A model generated the notes under the pieces. The model searched no databases. It was not told the origin of the DNA and saw nothing but the letters and a program-made list of their open reading frames with translations. A stretch of DNA of 64,000 nt from Sphingomonas sp. BT-65 (GTDB lineage Bacteria; Pseudomonadota; Alphaproteobacteria; Sphingomonadales; Sphingomonadaceae): positions 992,001 through 1,056,000 of the forward strand of contig NZ_JAPCIA010000001.1 of the NCBI RefSeq assembly GCF_026107375.2. Direction: 5' to 3'. A program made the translations under genes and the position numbers. Numbering within the stretch: the stretch's first letter is position 1; each line of letters opens with the position of its first letter. Of this stretch, positions 1 through 7,278 are shown in pieces.

Positions 1-925
1 GCGGCAGTTGGAGATCGTACCAGATCCACTTGCCGTCGGGCGAGAAGAACTCGTGGCCGGCGATCTCCATGTTCATGACGCGCTTGTGGACCAGCTTCTT
101 GCCGGTGCCGTCGGTGCGCACGATCCAGATGCGGTCGATCTTGTGCCACGGCCCTTCGTGGCAATACATGATCTGGTTGGGGTCGGTGGGCGAGAACTGG
201 ACGTGGTTGAGCCAGTCCTTGTCCGACGCGACCACGACCTTGCGCGCTCCGGTCTTCACGTCGATCGTGAAGATCTCCATCGGGATGCCGGCCTCGAGCC
301 GCTCGTTCATCCGCACTTCCTTGGCCTCGGCGAAGGTCAGCGGCTTCCCGTCGGGGCCGAGCGCCTGATAGTTGGCCTGGCCGAACTGCTGGCGGTCCTG
401 CGGCTTGCGTTCGGTGCCGGGCTGGAGGGGCTTGTCGCTCGCCGCCCATTGGCCGAGCAGCAGCGTCTCGTCGGCATTGATCGAGCCGACCGTGCCGCGC
501 TCGACCTTGGCGATTTCGCGTACCTTGCCGGTGTCGATGTCGGCGGCGAAGATCGTCGATCCAGCCCCGGTGCGCTTTTGGAAATAGACCGAGCGGCTCT
601 TGCGGCCGGTGAAGAGGAGCTGCGCGCCGGGATCGCGGACAAGCGGGGTGACTTTCCAGCTCTTGAGATCGACTGCGGCGATGCCCTCGGGCACCGACAT
701 CACCATCTTGTCGCCCTGCGGCGTGTAGCTGTTCTGATGGAAATAGAGGCTGGCGCTGCCCGGCGCCTCGCTGATGCGCACCACGCGGCGGCGGGTGAGC
801 GGATCGACCCAGCTTTTGGGGCCCGGTTGCGGCGTGGCCGCCGTCGCGGATTCCTGCGCGAGTGCCGCGCCGGGTGACAAGGCAACCATAAGCAACAGGG
901 ATGCCAGCACCGCCCTTACCCGCAT
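1..925 (-). CDS. ogl: Oligogalacturonate lyase (PL22 type), 3' end outside window
   Basis: Reading the minus strand from the ATG at 923-925 gives 308 residues that run off the window edge, so only the N-terminal part is visible. The first about 24 residues form a signal peptide (MRVRAVLASLLLMVALSPG, then ALAQ). The mature part opens with the family signature: a WVDPLTRRRVVRISE segment, then a SLYFHQNSYTPQGDKMVMS segment at about residues 60-80, followed by beta-propeller blades (FFSPDGKWIWYD near the visible end). Enzymes of this family beta-eliminate short unsaturated galacturonides, the last step of pectin oligomer breakdown, usually in the periplasm when a signal peptide is present. The gene is divergent from the caspase-like gene, with 181 bp between the starts that should hold both promoters. 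A GAGAGG ribosome site precedes the ATG. Family assignment is confident; substrate range is not testable here. Confidence 0.85.
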   Translation of the reverse strand, partial: MRVRAVLASLLLMVALSPGAALAQESATAATPQPGPKSWVDPLTRRRVVRISEAPGSASLYFHQNSYTPQGDKMVMSVPEGIAAVDLKSWKVTPLVRDPGAQLLFTGRKSRSVYFQKRTGAGSTIFAADIDTGKVREIAKVERGTVGSINADETLLLGQWAASDKPLQPGTERKPQDRQQFGQANYQALGPDGKPLTFAEAKEVRMNERLEAGIPMEIFTIDVKTGARKVVVASDKDWLNHVQFSPTDPNQIMYCHEGPWHKIDRIWIVRTDGTGKKLVHKRVMNMEIAGHEFFSPDGKWIWYDLQLP

Positions 926-1106
926 GCGACCTCTCCTTGCCGATGTTCTACATATTGCAGCGATGGCCTATCATATGAGCCAACCTGTCTGACTGGCAAG
1001 CGATTCCAGCGCATCTTTTCACGCTCTTCGGACGTCGGGCTCACGTTCGCCTGACGGGCGCTGCGTACAAGCGCGGCGATCCGAATTTCACGCGAAGGAC
1101 CGCAGG

Positions 1107-1940
1107 ATGAATCGAGCATTGGTCGTGGGCATCGGCGATTATGGCCGGCTGATGCAGCCCCTGCCCGGCTGCGCGAACGATCGCCAGGGCTGGAGCGAGT
1201 TGCTTCGTGGCGCACTCGGCGCAACGGGGGATGCGCTGCGCGTCCGGGCCGATGCGCAAGCCACGAAGCTGACCCTGCTCAACGACCTGGCGTGGCTGCT
1301 CGACGATGTCCGGCCCGGCGATCAGCGCGTGTTCTTCTTCGCGGGGCACGGCGCGCGGCTGCGGCGCCGCGATCCGGTGACCGGCATCGCCGACGACGTG
1401 ATCGACGAGACGATCGTGGCCCATCCCGGCGCATCGGGCGACTATGAGAGCTTCATGCTGTTCGACGCCGATCTCGCGGCGATGATCGACCAGTCCGGCT
1501 TTCCGCCCTCGGCGCGGCTGACGCTGATCATGGACTCCTGTCACTCGGGCGGGATGATGCGCAAGATCCTCATGGAGGATGCGGACGTTCCCCTGCCGCG
1601 GTGCCTGATGATCCCGGAGGAGGACGAGTCCCCGAGCCGCGCGCCCGCCGCCGAACCGACGGTCCGCAGCTTCGGCAGCCTCGCGCGGGCGCAGGTCCAG
1701 GTGCAGCGGGTGATCCTGGCCGCGGCGCGCGCCGAACAGCCGGCGTGGGACGATCGCATGCCCAACGGGTTGCGGCACGGGGTGTTCTCCTACCACGCGC
1801 TGAACGCGCTGGCGGCGCAGCCCGCCATCTCCTTCAGCGACATGGTCGCCACGGTCGCGCCGCAGATCGCCGCGCGCTTTCCGCAAGTCCCCACCCTGCT
1901 TGGCGATTCTAGCAGATTTTCCAATCGCATGTTCAATTGA
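1107..1940 (+). CDS. Caspase-like (C14/metacaspase-type) cysteine peptidase
   Basis: This 277-residue protein has the p20-type caspase fold signature and no signal peptide, so it is probably cytoplasmic. The N-terminus (NRALVVGIGDY) is the first beta strand. The catalytic pair is visible: His81 in VFFFAGHGARL and Cys145 in LIMDSCHSGG. An acidic stretch between them (DDVIDETI, about residues 96-103) fits the S1 pocket of metacaspases and orthocaspases, which cut after Arg or Lys rather than Asp. No extra domain is present, so this is a compact p20-p10-only enzyme. Three small Gly-rich proteins and a Cys-rich protein follow on the same strand within 10-30 nt of each other. An AGGACCGCAGG sequence supports the ATG at 1107. 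The partner genes suggest that it processes them, which is inference. Confidence 0.85.
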   Translation: MNRALVVGIGDYGRLMQPLPGCANDRQGWSELLRGALGATGDALRVRADAQATKLTLLNDLAWLLDDVRPGDQRVFFFAGHGARLRRRDPVTGIADDVIDETIVAHPGASGDYESFMLFDADLAAMIDQSGFPPSARLTLIMDSCHSGGMMRKILMEDADVPLPRCLMIPEEDESPSRAPAAEPTVRSFGSLARAQVQVQRVILAAARAEQPAWDDRMPNGLRHGVFSYHALNALAAQPAISFSDMVATVAPQIAARFPQVPTLLGDSSRFSNRMFN

Positions 1941-1950
1941 GGAGGACGTT

Positions 1951-2205
1951 ATGAAGACCGATTTCTTCGACTGCCGATTCCGTTTCGAAGACGCCGACCT
2001 GACCGACATCCCGGCGTGCCGGTCGCGCATGATCGAGATCGTCAACGACCGCAATTTCGAGCAGCTGGTCAACGACCTCGCGGTCACCAGCAAGGCCGTG
2101 AAGGGCGGCCCCACCCCGCGCGGCGGCGGCGAGTGCGGCGCCCATGTTTCGGGGAATTCCGGCGGCGGCTGGTCCGTCGGCGGCGGCTGCTCCTGGCGCT
2201 TCTGA
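1951..2205 (+). CDS. Small Gly-rich protein 1 of the caspase locus (putative protease substrate)
   Basis: The protein has 84 residues and I do not recognise a family. It starts at the ATG directly after a strong ribosome site (GGAGGACG), 10 nt past the peptidase stop. Residues 1-50 are acidic and look folded or helical (FDCRFRFEDADLTDIPACR). Next comes a KGGPTPRGGGE linker at 51-61 and a Gly-rich tail with four aromatic residues ending CSWRF. The next gene encodes a protein with the same plan: a DLxDxxxCRxxMI block, an IxNDxxxxQLVxNL-like helix, the GPTPRGG linker and a WSVxG motif in the tail. The Arg at residue 57 followed by Gly-Gly is a plausible cut site for an Arg-specific caspase-like enzyme. 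There is no signal peptide or membrane segment. The gene is real by ribosome site, spacing and paralogy; its function is unknown. Confidence 0.8.
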   Translation: MKTDFFDCRFRFEDADLTDIPACRSRMIEIVNDRNFEQLVNDLAVTSKAVKGGPTPRGGGECGAHVSGNSGGGWSVGGGCSWRF

Positions 2206-2232
2206 TCAACCCAAGAGAACTGGAGACGAACA

Positions 2233-2478
2233 ATGGCTGACACCAGCTTTCAATTCATCGTGCCCGATTGCGACCTCGGCGACGTGGGCGAGTGCCGCCG
2301 CAAGATGATCGCGGCGATCCACGATCCCGCGCTCGACCAGGTGATCGACAATCTGCGCGTCGCCCAGATGGCCGCCGCGAGCGGACCCACGCCGCGCGGC
2401 GGCGAGGCGTCGGTCACTGGCGAAGCCAAGAGCAACGGCGACTGGTCGGTCAAGGGTGAGGTCAAGATCACCTGGTAA
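2233..2478 (+). CDS. Small Gly-rich protein 2 of the caspase locus (paralogue of protein 1)
   Basis: The protein has 81 residues. It lines up with the preceding gene over its whole length: an FxFxVPDCDLGDVGECRRKM block against FRFEDADLTDIPACRSRM, then a DPALDQVIDNLRV helix, then GPTPRGG at residues 51-57, then a tail with GDWSVKGEVKITW. The tail alternates polar and hydrophobic residues and could form beta strands. The shared linker and the WSVxG motif are the best-conserved parts, which points to selection on the junction and on the tail. The gene lies 27 nt downstream of its paralogue, with GAGACGAACA before the ATG as a modest ribosome site. No known domain is recognised. A role as substrate or ligand of the caspase-like enzyme is inferred from position and from the Arg-Gly-Gly junction. 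Confidence 0.78.
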   Translation: MADTSFQFIVPDCDLGDVGECRRKMIAAIHDPALDQVIDNLRVAQMAAASGPTPRGGEASVTGEAKSNGDWSVKGEVKITW

Positions 2479-2494
2479 CCGAGGGAGAAGGCAG

Positions 2495-2725
2495 ATGACC
2501 GAACGTCAGGACGCGTTCAACTTCACCGTCACCATCAACGACGTCGTGCTGGACCAGGAAACGATCGCCCGGATCGAGGAACGGCTCGGCAAGATGCTGC
2601 TGGAAGAGCTCGCCAAGCTCGACGGCAAAGGCGATCTGGTCGCGAAACCGCTGCCGACGGCGCGCTCGATCGGCGGCGGCCTTGACGGCGACCACACCGC
2701 CGGAATGTCGATCGGCCGCGGATGA
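2495..2725 (+). CDS. Small Gly-rich protein 3 of the caspase locus (diverged relative)
   Basis: The protein has 76 residues. An upstream in-frame start is possible, but the ATG at 2495 has a GAGGGAGAAGGCAG ribosome site and gives a protein of the same size as the two neighbours. Its plan is similar though the sequence is diverged: a beta-rich start (FNFTVTINDVVLD), an amphipathic helix (QETIARIEERLGKMLLEELAKL), a LPTARSIGGG junction at about 53-62, and a Gly-rich tail ending SIGRG. The junction again has Pro-Thr then an Arg a few residues before glycines, so it may be a variant of the TPRGG site. The stop codon overlaps the start of the next gene (ATGA), which indicates translational coupling. 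No family is recognised. Confidence 0.75.
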   Translation: MTERQDAFNFTVTINDVVLDQETIARIEERLGKMLLEELAKLDGKGDLVAKPLPTARSIGGGLDGDHTAGMSIGRG

Positions 2726-3102
2726 CCAAAGGCCGCGCCCTTTGCCCGAGTGCTCCCGCAGGGGCAAAGGCGCGGCTGATCGGCGTAGTCACCAGCGCGG
2801 GACAAGTCGCCTTTCTGGGCACCCCCCGTCCGGTCGACCACGCCTTTCTCGACGCGGCGGACGAGGGCCGTGAAGCGGAGCGCAGATTCCGCTTCACGGC
2901 CCCTTGCGCCGAACGCGGCTGCGCGAACTGGGACCAAGGCGGCTGCGCACTGCCGGGGCGCATCGCAGCCGACCTCGCGAGCGCCGCGCCGTTCGCCGCG
3001 GACTCGCCGGCGTGCGGCATCCGCGACCATTGCGTCTGGTTCAGCCAGACCGGCAGCAACGCCTGCGCGACCTGCCGGCTCGTGGTGACCAGGGCCGGCT
3101 GA
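2722..3102 (+). CDS. Cys-rich protein of the caspase locus, unknown function
   Basis: The protein has 126 residues, starts inside the stop of the preceding gene (ATGA) and ends the operon. It has eight cysteines: C8, then C62, C67 and C75 in PCAERGCANWDQGGC, then C98, C104, C115 and C118 in a CGIRDHCVWF and ACATC segment. The last seven could bind zinc or an iron-sulfur cluster. The spacing (C-x4-C-x7-C and C-x5-C-x10-C-x2-C) matches no family I can name. There is no signal peptide. The N-terminal 60 residues resemble a small beta domain (ARLIGVVTSAGQVAFLGTPRPV). The coupled start and operon position tie it to the peptidase and the Gly-rich proteins. It could be a maturation factor, a redox sensor or another substrate; the sequence alone does not decide. 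Confidence 0.7.
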   Translation: MTKGRALCPSAPAGAKARLIGVVTSAGQVAFLGTPRPVDHAFLDAADEGREAERRFRFTAPCAERGCANWDQGGCALPGRIAADLASAAPFAADSPACGIRDHCVWFSQTGSNACATCRLVVTRAG

Positions 3103-3111
3103 CGCCGGCCC
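3092..3111 (+). terminator. Perfect 8-bp hairpin over the stop of the caspase operon
   Basis: GGGCCGGC at 3092-3099 pairs with GCCGGCCC at 3104-3111 around a TGAC loop that contains the stop codon of the Cys-rich gene. Only a short T run follows a few bases later, so this is a weak intrinsic terminator or a 3'-end stabilising hairpin between convergent genes. Confidence 0.4.
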
Positions 3112-3142
3112 ACTCCCCTTTCGATGCGAGCGATCGCCGGCT

Positions 3143-4975
3143 TCAGCTCGAGCGCGGCGGGCGATCGAGCAGGCCGAGCGAGACCAGCCTCTCGTTCCAG
3201 AACAGACGCTTGCCCAGCGGCGAGAGCAGCTCGTCGCGCGTCGCGCGCCAGCGGCGGATGAGCGAATCCTGTTCGAGCGGATGGCCGAAATCGGCATAGA
3301 CCTTGGCCTTGTCGAGCTCGCCCAGCTTGGCCCAGTGCATCGAATAGGGAATCCCTGCCGCATCCAGCGCCGCACGCACGGCCAATGCCCCTTTCTCCAG
3401 GGTCTGCTCCAGCGCGAGAAGTGCTCGCAGGATTTCCTCGGGGTTAGGCGTGTCGGCGTCGAGTTTCCCCGCGGCGAGCTTGCAGATGAGCGGCGACAGC
3501 CCGTCGATCTCGATCACGGCATTGTGGTCGAACCGGGTGAAGGCCAGCGTCCCCGCCGGCCTGGCGACGAACCGCAACGAGAAGACGAAGGAGGGATCGA
3601 GCTGGGCGACCGCCTTGCAAATGACGGGAACGGCGGCGGCGACGCGATCGAGTGGAATCGCATAGGATGCGTTGTAGAGTGCACCGGGGACATCGCCGGT
3701 GATTTCGTCGGCGTGGAGCCCGCTCCAGTAATAGCCCCTGCGCTTCGGATCCTCGGGATCGAAATCGCTCACATTGGGCTCGAATTTACCCTTCGCACGA
3801 TAATAGGCGAACACCGAGTCAGGGCCGCCGAGCAGCATGCGCAGCGTACGGATGATCGACCGAGGGGGATCGCCGGGGTCAAACAGGCCATCCAGCTCCG
3901 GCTGCTCGTCGTGGTGCGTCGCGACAAAGCGGGTGAGCCACTCGCCGAGCTGCCCGATCGCGTCTGACGGCCGGACGATGCCGGCATCACCCGGCGGCAG
4001 CAGCGGCGATGTTTCGCGCGGGAAATACATCATGTGCGTCGCTTCGTCATCGAACGGCGCATGGGGATTGAGCGTCACCTCGTAGAATTCCGGCGCAGTC
4101 TTGCAGCGCAAGCGCGCGGCCGCCTTGTCGAACTCGCCCCTGCCGATCTCCTCCAGCCACGCCGGCTCGAGGCGCGCCGTGCGCTGCATCAGCGCGAGGA
4201 GCTGGTTCGGAACGAGCTCGATCGCCATGCCGTTGACGATACCCATGCCGCCAAGGTGGATCAGCGCGTCCTCGAACTGATCATCGTCGCGCACCACCCG
4301 GAGGTTGGCGCCGGGGATGGCGAGCCGGTCGAGACCCGCCTGACTGAGCACCGGGCAAGATTTGCGCTCGATCCAGACATGCTCCCGATCCCCAGTGATC
4401 AGGTGCATGCCCAGCACCATGTCCTGGATGCCGCCAAAGCCGAGGCGCGAGCCGTGGCTGGCCGTGCCCGCCCCGCCCGCAATCGTCGCGCCGAGATGCG
4501 TGCCGCTGGTCCTGATCGTCAGGTTGTGGCGTTCAGCCCAGCGCACGAGCTCGCGCAGCCGCGTCCCTCCGCTGGTGAGCGCGATCCGGTCCACGGGCAC
4601 GCAGCAGCCCGGGTTCCATTCCGCATCGCCCAGCGTTCCCGTTCCCGCGAGACCGTCGCACTGGAGCTGCGACACGGCGGTCCCGATCAGTCCGCTGAAG
4701 CTCCAGCCGCGCCCGGTCATCCCCGCGGCGAACGAGCGGGGTTGCAGCGGGGGCTTGGGGTCGAGCATCTTCGCCAGCTTGCCGAGATGCTCGAACAGCG
4801 GCCCAGCTGTCGCGGCGAAGCGCTCGAGCCCGGTCATGCCGCCGCAATCAGCGGCGTGGAAACGCCCCAGGCTTTCGATGGTCATCGACGGGATGGGATT
4901 GGGATCGACGGTTCCGCCGAGCGTCAGGTGATAGTTGGACCAGGCGGCAAGACTGTCATAGCTGATGGACGGCAT
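3143..4975 (-). CDS. FAD-linked oxidoreductase of the aldonolactone oxidase type
   Basis: This 610-residue flavoprotein belongs to the vanillyl-alcohol-oxidase superfamily. The FAD-binding PCMH part holds the phosphate loop TSGTHLGATIAGGAGTASHG at about residues 157-175. The C-terminus carries a HWAK segment at about residue 545, like the HWGK motif of L-gulono- and D-arabinono-lactone oxidases, where it shapes the active site. The roughly 120 residues before the FAD domain are longer than usual and include a Cys pair (NPGCCVPVD). No signal peptide is evident. The enzyme would oxidise a sugar lactone or a similar polyol to a keto or enediol product with oxygen or another acceptor. It is convergent with the caspase operon and lies downstream of a decayed lipoprotein gene on the same strand. 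Family is firm; the substrate cannot be read from sequence. Confidence 0.75.
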   Translation of the reverse strand: MPSISYDSLAAWSNYHLTLGGTVDPNPIPSMTIESLGRFHAADCGGMTGLERFAATAGPLFEHLGKLAKMLDPKPPLQPRSFAAGMTGRGWSFSGLIGTAVSQLQCDGLAGTGTLGDAEWNPGCCVPVDRIALTSGGTRLRELVRWAERHNLTIRTSGTHLGATIAGGAGTASHGSRLGFGGIQDMVLGMHLITGDREHVWIERKSCPVLSQAGLDRLAIPGANLRVVRDDDQFEDALIHLGGMGIVNGMAIELVPNQLLALMQRTARLEPAWLEEIGRGEFDKAAARLRCKTAPEFYEVTLNPHAPFDDEATHMMYFPRETSPLLPPGDAGIVRPSDAIGQLGEWLTRFVATHHDEQPELDGLFDPGDPPRSIIRTLRMLLGGPDSVFAYYRAKGKFEPNVSDFDPEDPKRRGYYWSGLHADEITGDVPGALYNASYAIPLDRVAAAVPVICKAVAQLDPSFVFSLRFVARPAGTLAFTRFDHNAVIEIDGLSPLICKLAAGKLDADTPNPEEILRALLALEQTLEKGALAVRAALDAAGIPYSMHWAKLGELDKAKVYADFGHPLEQDSLIRRWRATRDELLSPLGKRLFWNERLVSLGLLDRPPRSS

Positions 4976-5037
4976 GCGATCCTCCAGTGGGTTCGGTTGG
5001 GCGGGTGATCAGCGCTTGTGGCGCCTCAGGGAAGCAA

Positions 5038-5380
5038 TCAGCGCCGGCGGCGCTGCAGCGGCTCGATCTCGCTGAGTTCGATCCATTTCGCGGTCCGCGC
5101 CTTGGCGTCGCCCCAACGGATTCAGGCACGCCATGAAACCGGAGTGGAACACCGCCTCGGGCCGGGGACCGCGGGGATGCGGGTTGTCAACGCCGTGCCG
5201 GGAAGCGGATCGTCGTAGCCGGCGTCGCGCTGCAGCTCGTCGAACAGCGGGGTCGCGTGATAGATCTGAATGTTCTCCGCCAGCAGATTGCCGCAGGTGA
5301 ACGTCATCGGCTTCGCGCCGAGCTTGATGCACCCGCCCAGCGCGAGCGCCAGTGGCAGAACCAGTATCGCGCATCTCCAT
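5038..5380 (-). pseudogene. Frameshifted lipoprotein gene remnant
   Basis: No single frame gives a sensible protein, but three frames joined in order do. From the ATG at 5378-5380 a few codons (MEMR) lead into a second frame with a lipoprotein signal (ILVLPLALALGGC, then IKLGAKPMTFTCGNLLAEN) and a stretch ending about GYDDPLPGTALTTRIP. A first-frame segment follows (EAVFHSGFMACLNPLG). A third frame finishes with DAKARTAKWIELSEIEPLQ and a TGA at 5038-5040. At least three shifts within 340 bp are needed, while neighbouring genes are intact. The product would have been a small outer-membrane or periplasmic lipoprotein co-transcribed with the FAD enzyme. Clustered sequencing errors are the alternative explanation. 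Confidence 0.55.
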
Positions 5381-5505
5381 TCTCCCTCGCCCGGAATCGG
5401 CCCCTCGATTGCCGCACGAAGCCTGGCCGCAACTGCATCCGAAAAGCGTGAAAACCATCTTTGACGGCGGATTCAATCTGATAGACTGAATTCGGGGGAA
5501 AGATC

Positions 5506-7278
5506 ATGGAGCGCTACCGCCTCAATCTGGTGGGTCCGTTCGGCTTGTTCGCGCCGGACGGGCGCCGCATCGACATCAGCAGCCAGAAGGGCATGGCGCT
5601 GATCGCGCTGGTGGTGGTCTCGCCCGGCGGGGTGCGATCGCGCCGCAAGCTCGAGGCGATGCTGTGGGGCTCGCGCGGCGCCAAGCAGGCGCAGGACAGC
5701 CTGCGGCGCGAGCTCTCCAACTTGCGCAAGCAGCTGTGCGAGAACGGCGCCGGCGACCTGCTGATCCCGGAGACCAAGCGCATCGCGCTGGCGATCGACC
5801 GCATCGAGGTCGACATCTTCGCGCTCGGGCTCGGTCCGCCGGACGCGCGCATGCGCTACGCGGGCGACTTCCTCGAAGGGATCGACCTGCCCGATTGCGA
5901 CGAGTTCGAGGAGTGGCTGCGCGAGGAGCGCGAGCGGGTGCGCGACATGATCGAGCTGCTCGTCCCGGAGTCACCGACTCCCCTGCCCGCCTCATCGGAG
6001 GTGTTCGGCGGCGCGGTGCCGGGCGCCGAGGAGACACTCAGGCGTGCGCCACGGCTTCCCCCCAAGCCATCCGTCGCGGTGCTGCCGTTCGCGGTGCCCG
6101 GCGACGCCGCACAGAGCTGGCTGGGCGCGGGCCTCGCGGACGAAGTCAGCGTCTGCCTGAGCGCGTTTCCGCAGCTGTTCATCGTGTCGAGCAACGCCGC
6201 GCGCACGCTCGCCGATGCCGGGCTGGCGCGCACCGAGATCGCGCACCGGCTCGGCGTCCGCTACCTGCTCGAGGGGAGCATCCTGCGCGACGGGGAGCGG
6301 CTCAGGGTGTCGGTCGCGCTGGTCGAGGGACGCAGCGGCGAGCAGTTCTGGGCCGAATCCTTCGTCGGCCAGTCCGACGCCAGCTTCACCCTGCAGCAGG
6401 AGATCGCGGCCCGCATCGCGCCGCAGATCTGGACCAAGGTCGATCACGCCGAACGCCAGCGCAGCCTGCGCCTGACCGGGCCGGTTTCGGGCGACTATGA
6501 ACGCTATTGGCGCGCCAACGCGCTCTCGCGCAGCTGGGAGCGGGAGGCGATCGCGGAGGCGATCAGCCTGTCGATGCAGCTGGTCGAGAACGACCCGACC
6601 TGCCCCTGGGCGACCTCGCTCGCCGCCTATTGCAACAGCATCGCGTGGATGCTGCACCACAGCCCCGATCGCGAGGCGGTGCTGCGCCGGGCGATCCAGA
6701 ACTATCAGGCGGCGATGCGCTTCGGCGCCGACAATGTCGAGGCGCTGGGCTATTGCGCCGGCACGCTGGTCAATATCGGCGGCGATATCGACATGGCGGA
6801 CCGCATCATCGGCCGCGCGTTGCATCTGTTGCCGGCGCATCAGCCGGCCTTGTTCTGGGGCGGCTGGGTCGACGTGATCCGCGGCGACCCGGCGCGCGCC
6901 GCCGACCGCTTCGAGCTCGCGCTGCGCATCAATCCAGTGAGCGGTGCGCTTGGGCAGACGCTGACGGGAATCGGCTTCGCCATGCTCCAGCAGGGCAAGC
7001 CGGAGGAAGCGCTACGCCTGCTGATCGAGGCCGAGCGCGCCGCGCCGGGCTTTCCGCCGGCCCAGCTCGGCCTGTGCGTCGCGGCGCAGCTGGCGGGCAA
7101 GACCGACCTCGCGCATGTCTATGCGGTTCCCCTGCTCGCGCGCGGCGGGCTGGCGCTCGTCAACATGCTGCGCCGTCCCGAAGACGTGCAGATGTTCGCG
7201 CGGGCGCTGTGCGAGGCGGCCGGAGATGCCGGCGACGGATCGGTCGTGGCGTCGCTGAATACGGGCGAGATCAGGTGA
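5506..7278 (+). CDS. Winged-helix transcriptional regulator with TolB-like and TPR domains
   Basis: The 590-residue protein starts at the ATG after GGGGGAAAGATC. Residues 1-110 form an OmpR/SARP-like winged helix of the type in bacterial transcriptional activator proteins (LNLVGPFGLFAPDGR, LWGSRGAKQAQDSLRRELSNLRKQL). After a Pro-rich linker, residues about 185-310 match the domain found with adenylate cyclases and TolB-like regulators (PSVAVLPFAV, LGAGLADEVSVCLS, YLLEGSILRDGERLRV). Residues about 330-560 are TPR-like helical repeats. It has no receiver domain, so activity is presumably set by ligand or protein contact at the C-terminal half. It is divergent from the FAD enzyme and its broken lipoprotein neighbour and may control them or the caspase operon. 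It converges with the nitroreductase-like gene, overlapping it by 8 bp. Confidence 0.8.
   Translation: MERYRLNLVGPFGLFAPDGRRIDISSQKGMALIALVVVSPGGVRSRRKLEAMLWGSRGAKQAQDSLRRELSNLRKQLCENGAGDLLIPETKRIALAIDRIEVDIFALGLGPPDARMRYAGDFLEGIDLPDCDEFEEWLREERERVRDMIELLVPESPTPLPASSEVFGGAVPGAEETLRRAPRLPPKPSVAVLPFAVPGDAAQSWLGAGLADEVSVCLSAFPQLFIVSSNAARTLADAGLARTEIAHRLGVRYLLEGSILRDGERLRVSVALVEGRSGEQFWAESFVGQSDASFTLQQEIAARIAPQIWTKVDHAERQRSLRLTGPVSGDYERYWRANALSRSWEREAIAEAISLSMQLVENDPTCPWATSLAAYCNSIAWMLHHSPDREAVLRRAIQNYQAAMRFGADNVEALGYCAGTLVNIGGDIDMADRIIGRALHLLPAHQPALFWGGWVDVIRGDPARAADRFELALRINPVSGALGQTLTGIGFAMLQQGKPEEALRLLIEAERAAPGFPPAQLGLCVAAQLAGKTDLAHVYAVPLLARGGLALVNMLRRPEDVQMFARALCEAAGDAGDGSVVASLNTGEIR

Noticed and set aside
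1041..2243. A 400-codon minus-strand frame over the caspase and small genes
   Set aside because: The plus-strand genes have ribosome sites, catalytic motifs and paralogy; the minus frame is a shadow with Pro/Arg runs.
2722..3102. A bacterial gasdermin or pore protein as caspase partner
   Set aside because: The protein is too short (126 residues), Cys-rich and lacks hydrophobic palmitoylation-type or pore segments; none of the small proteins fits either.
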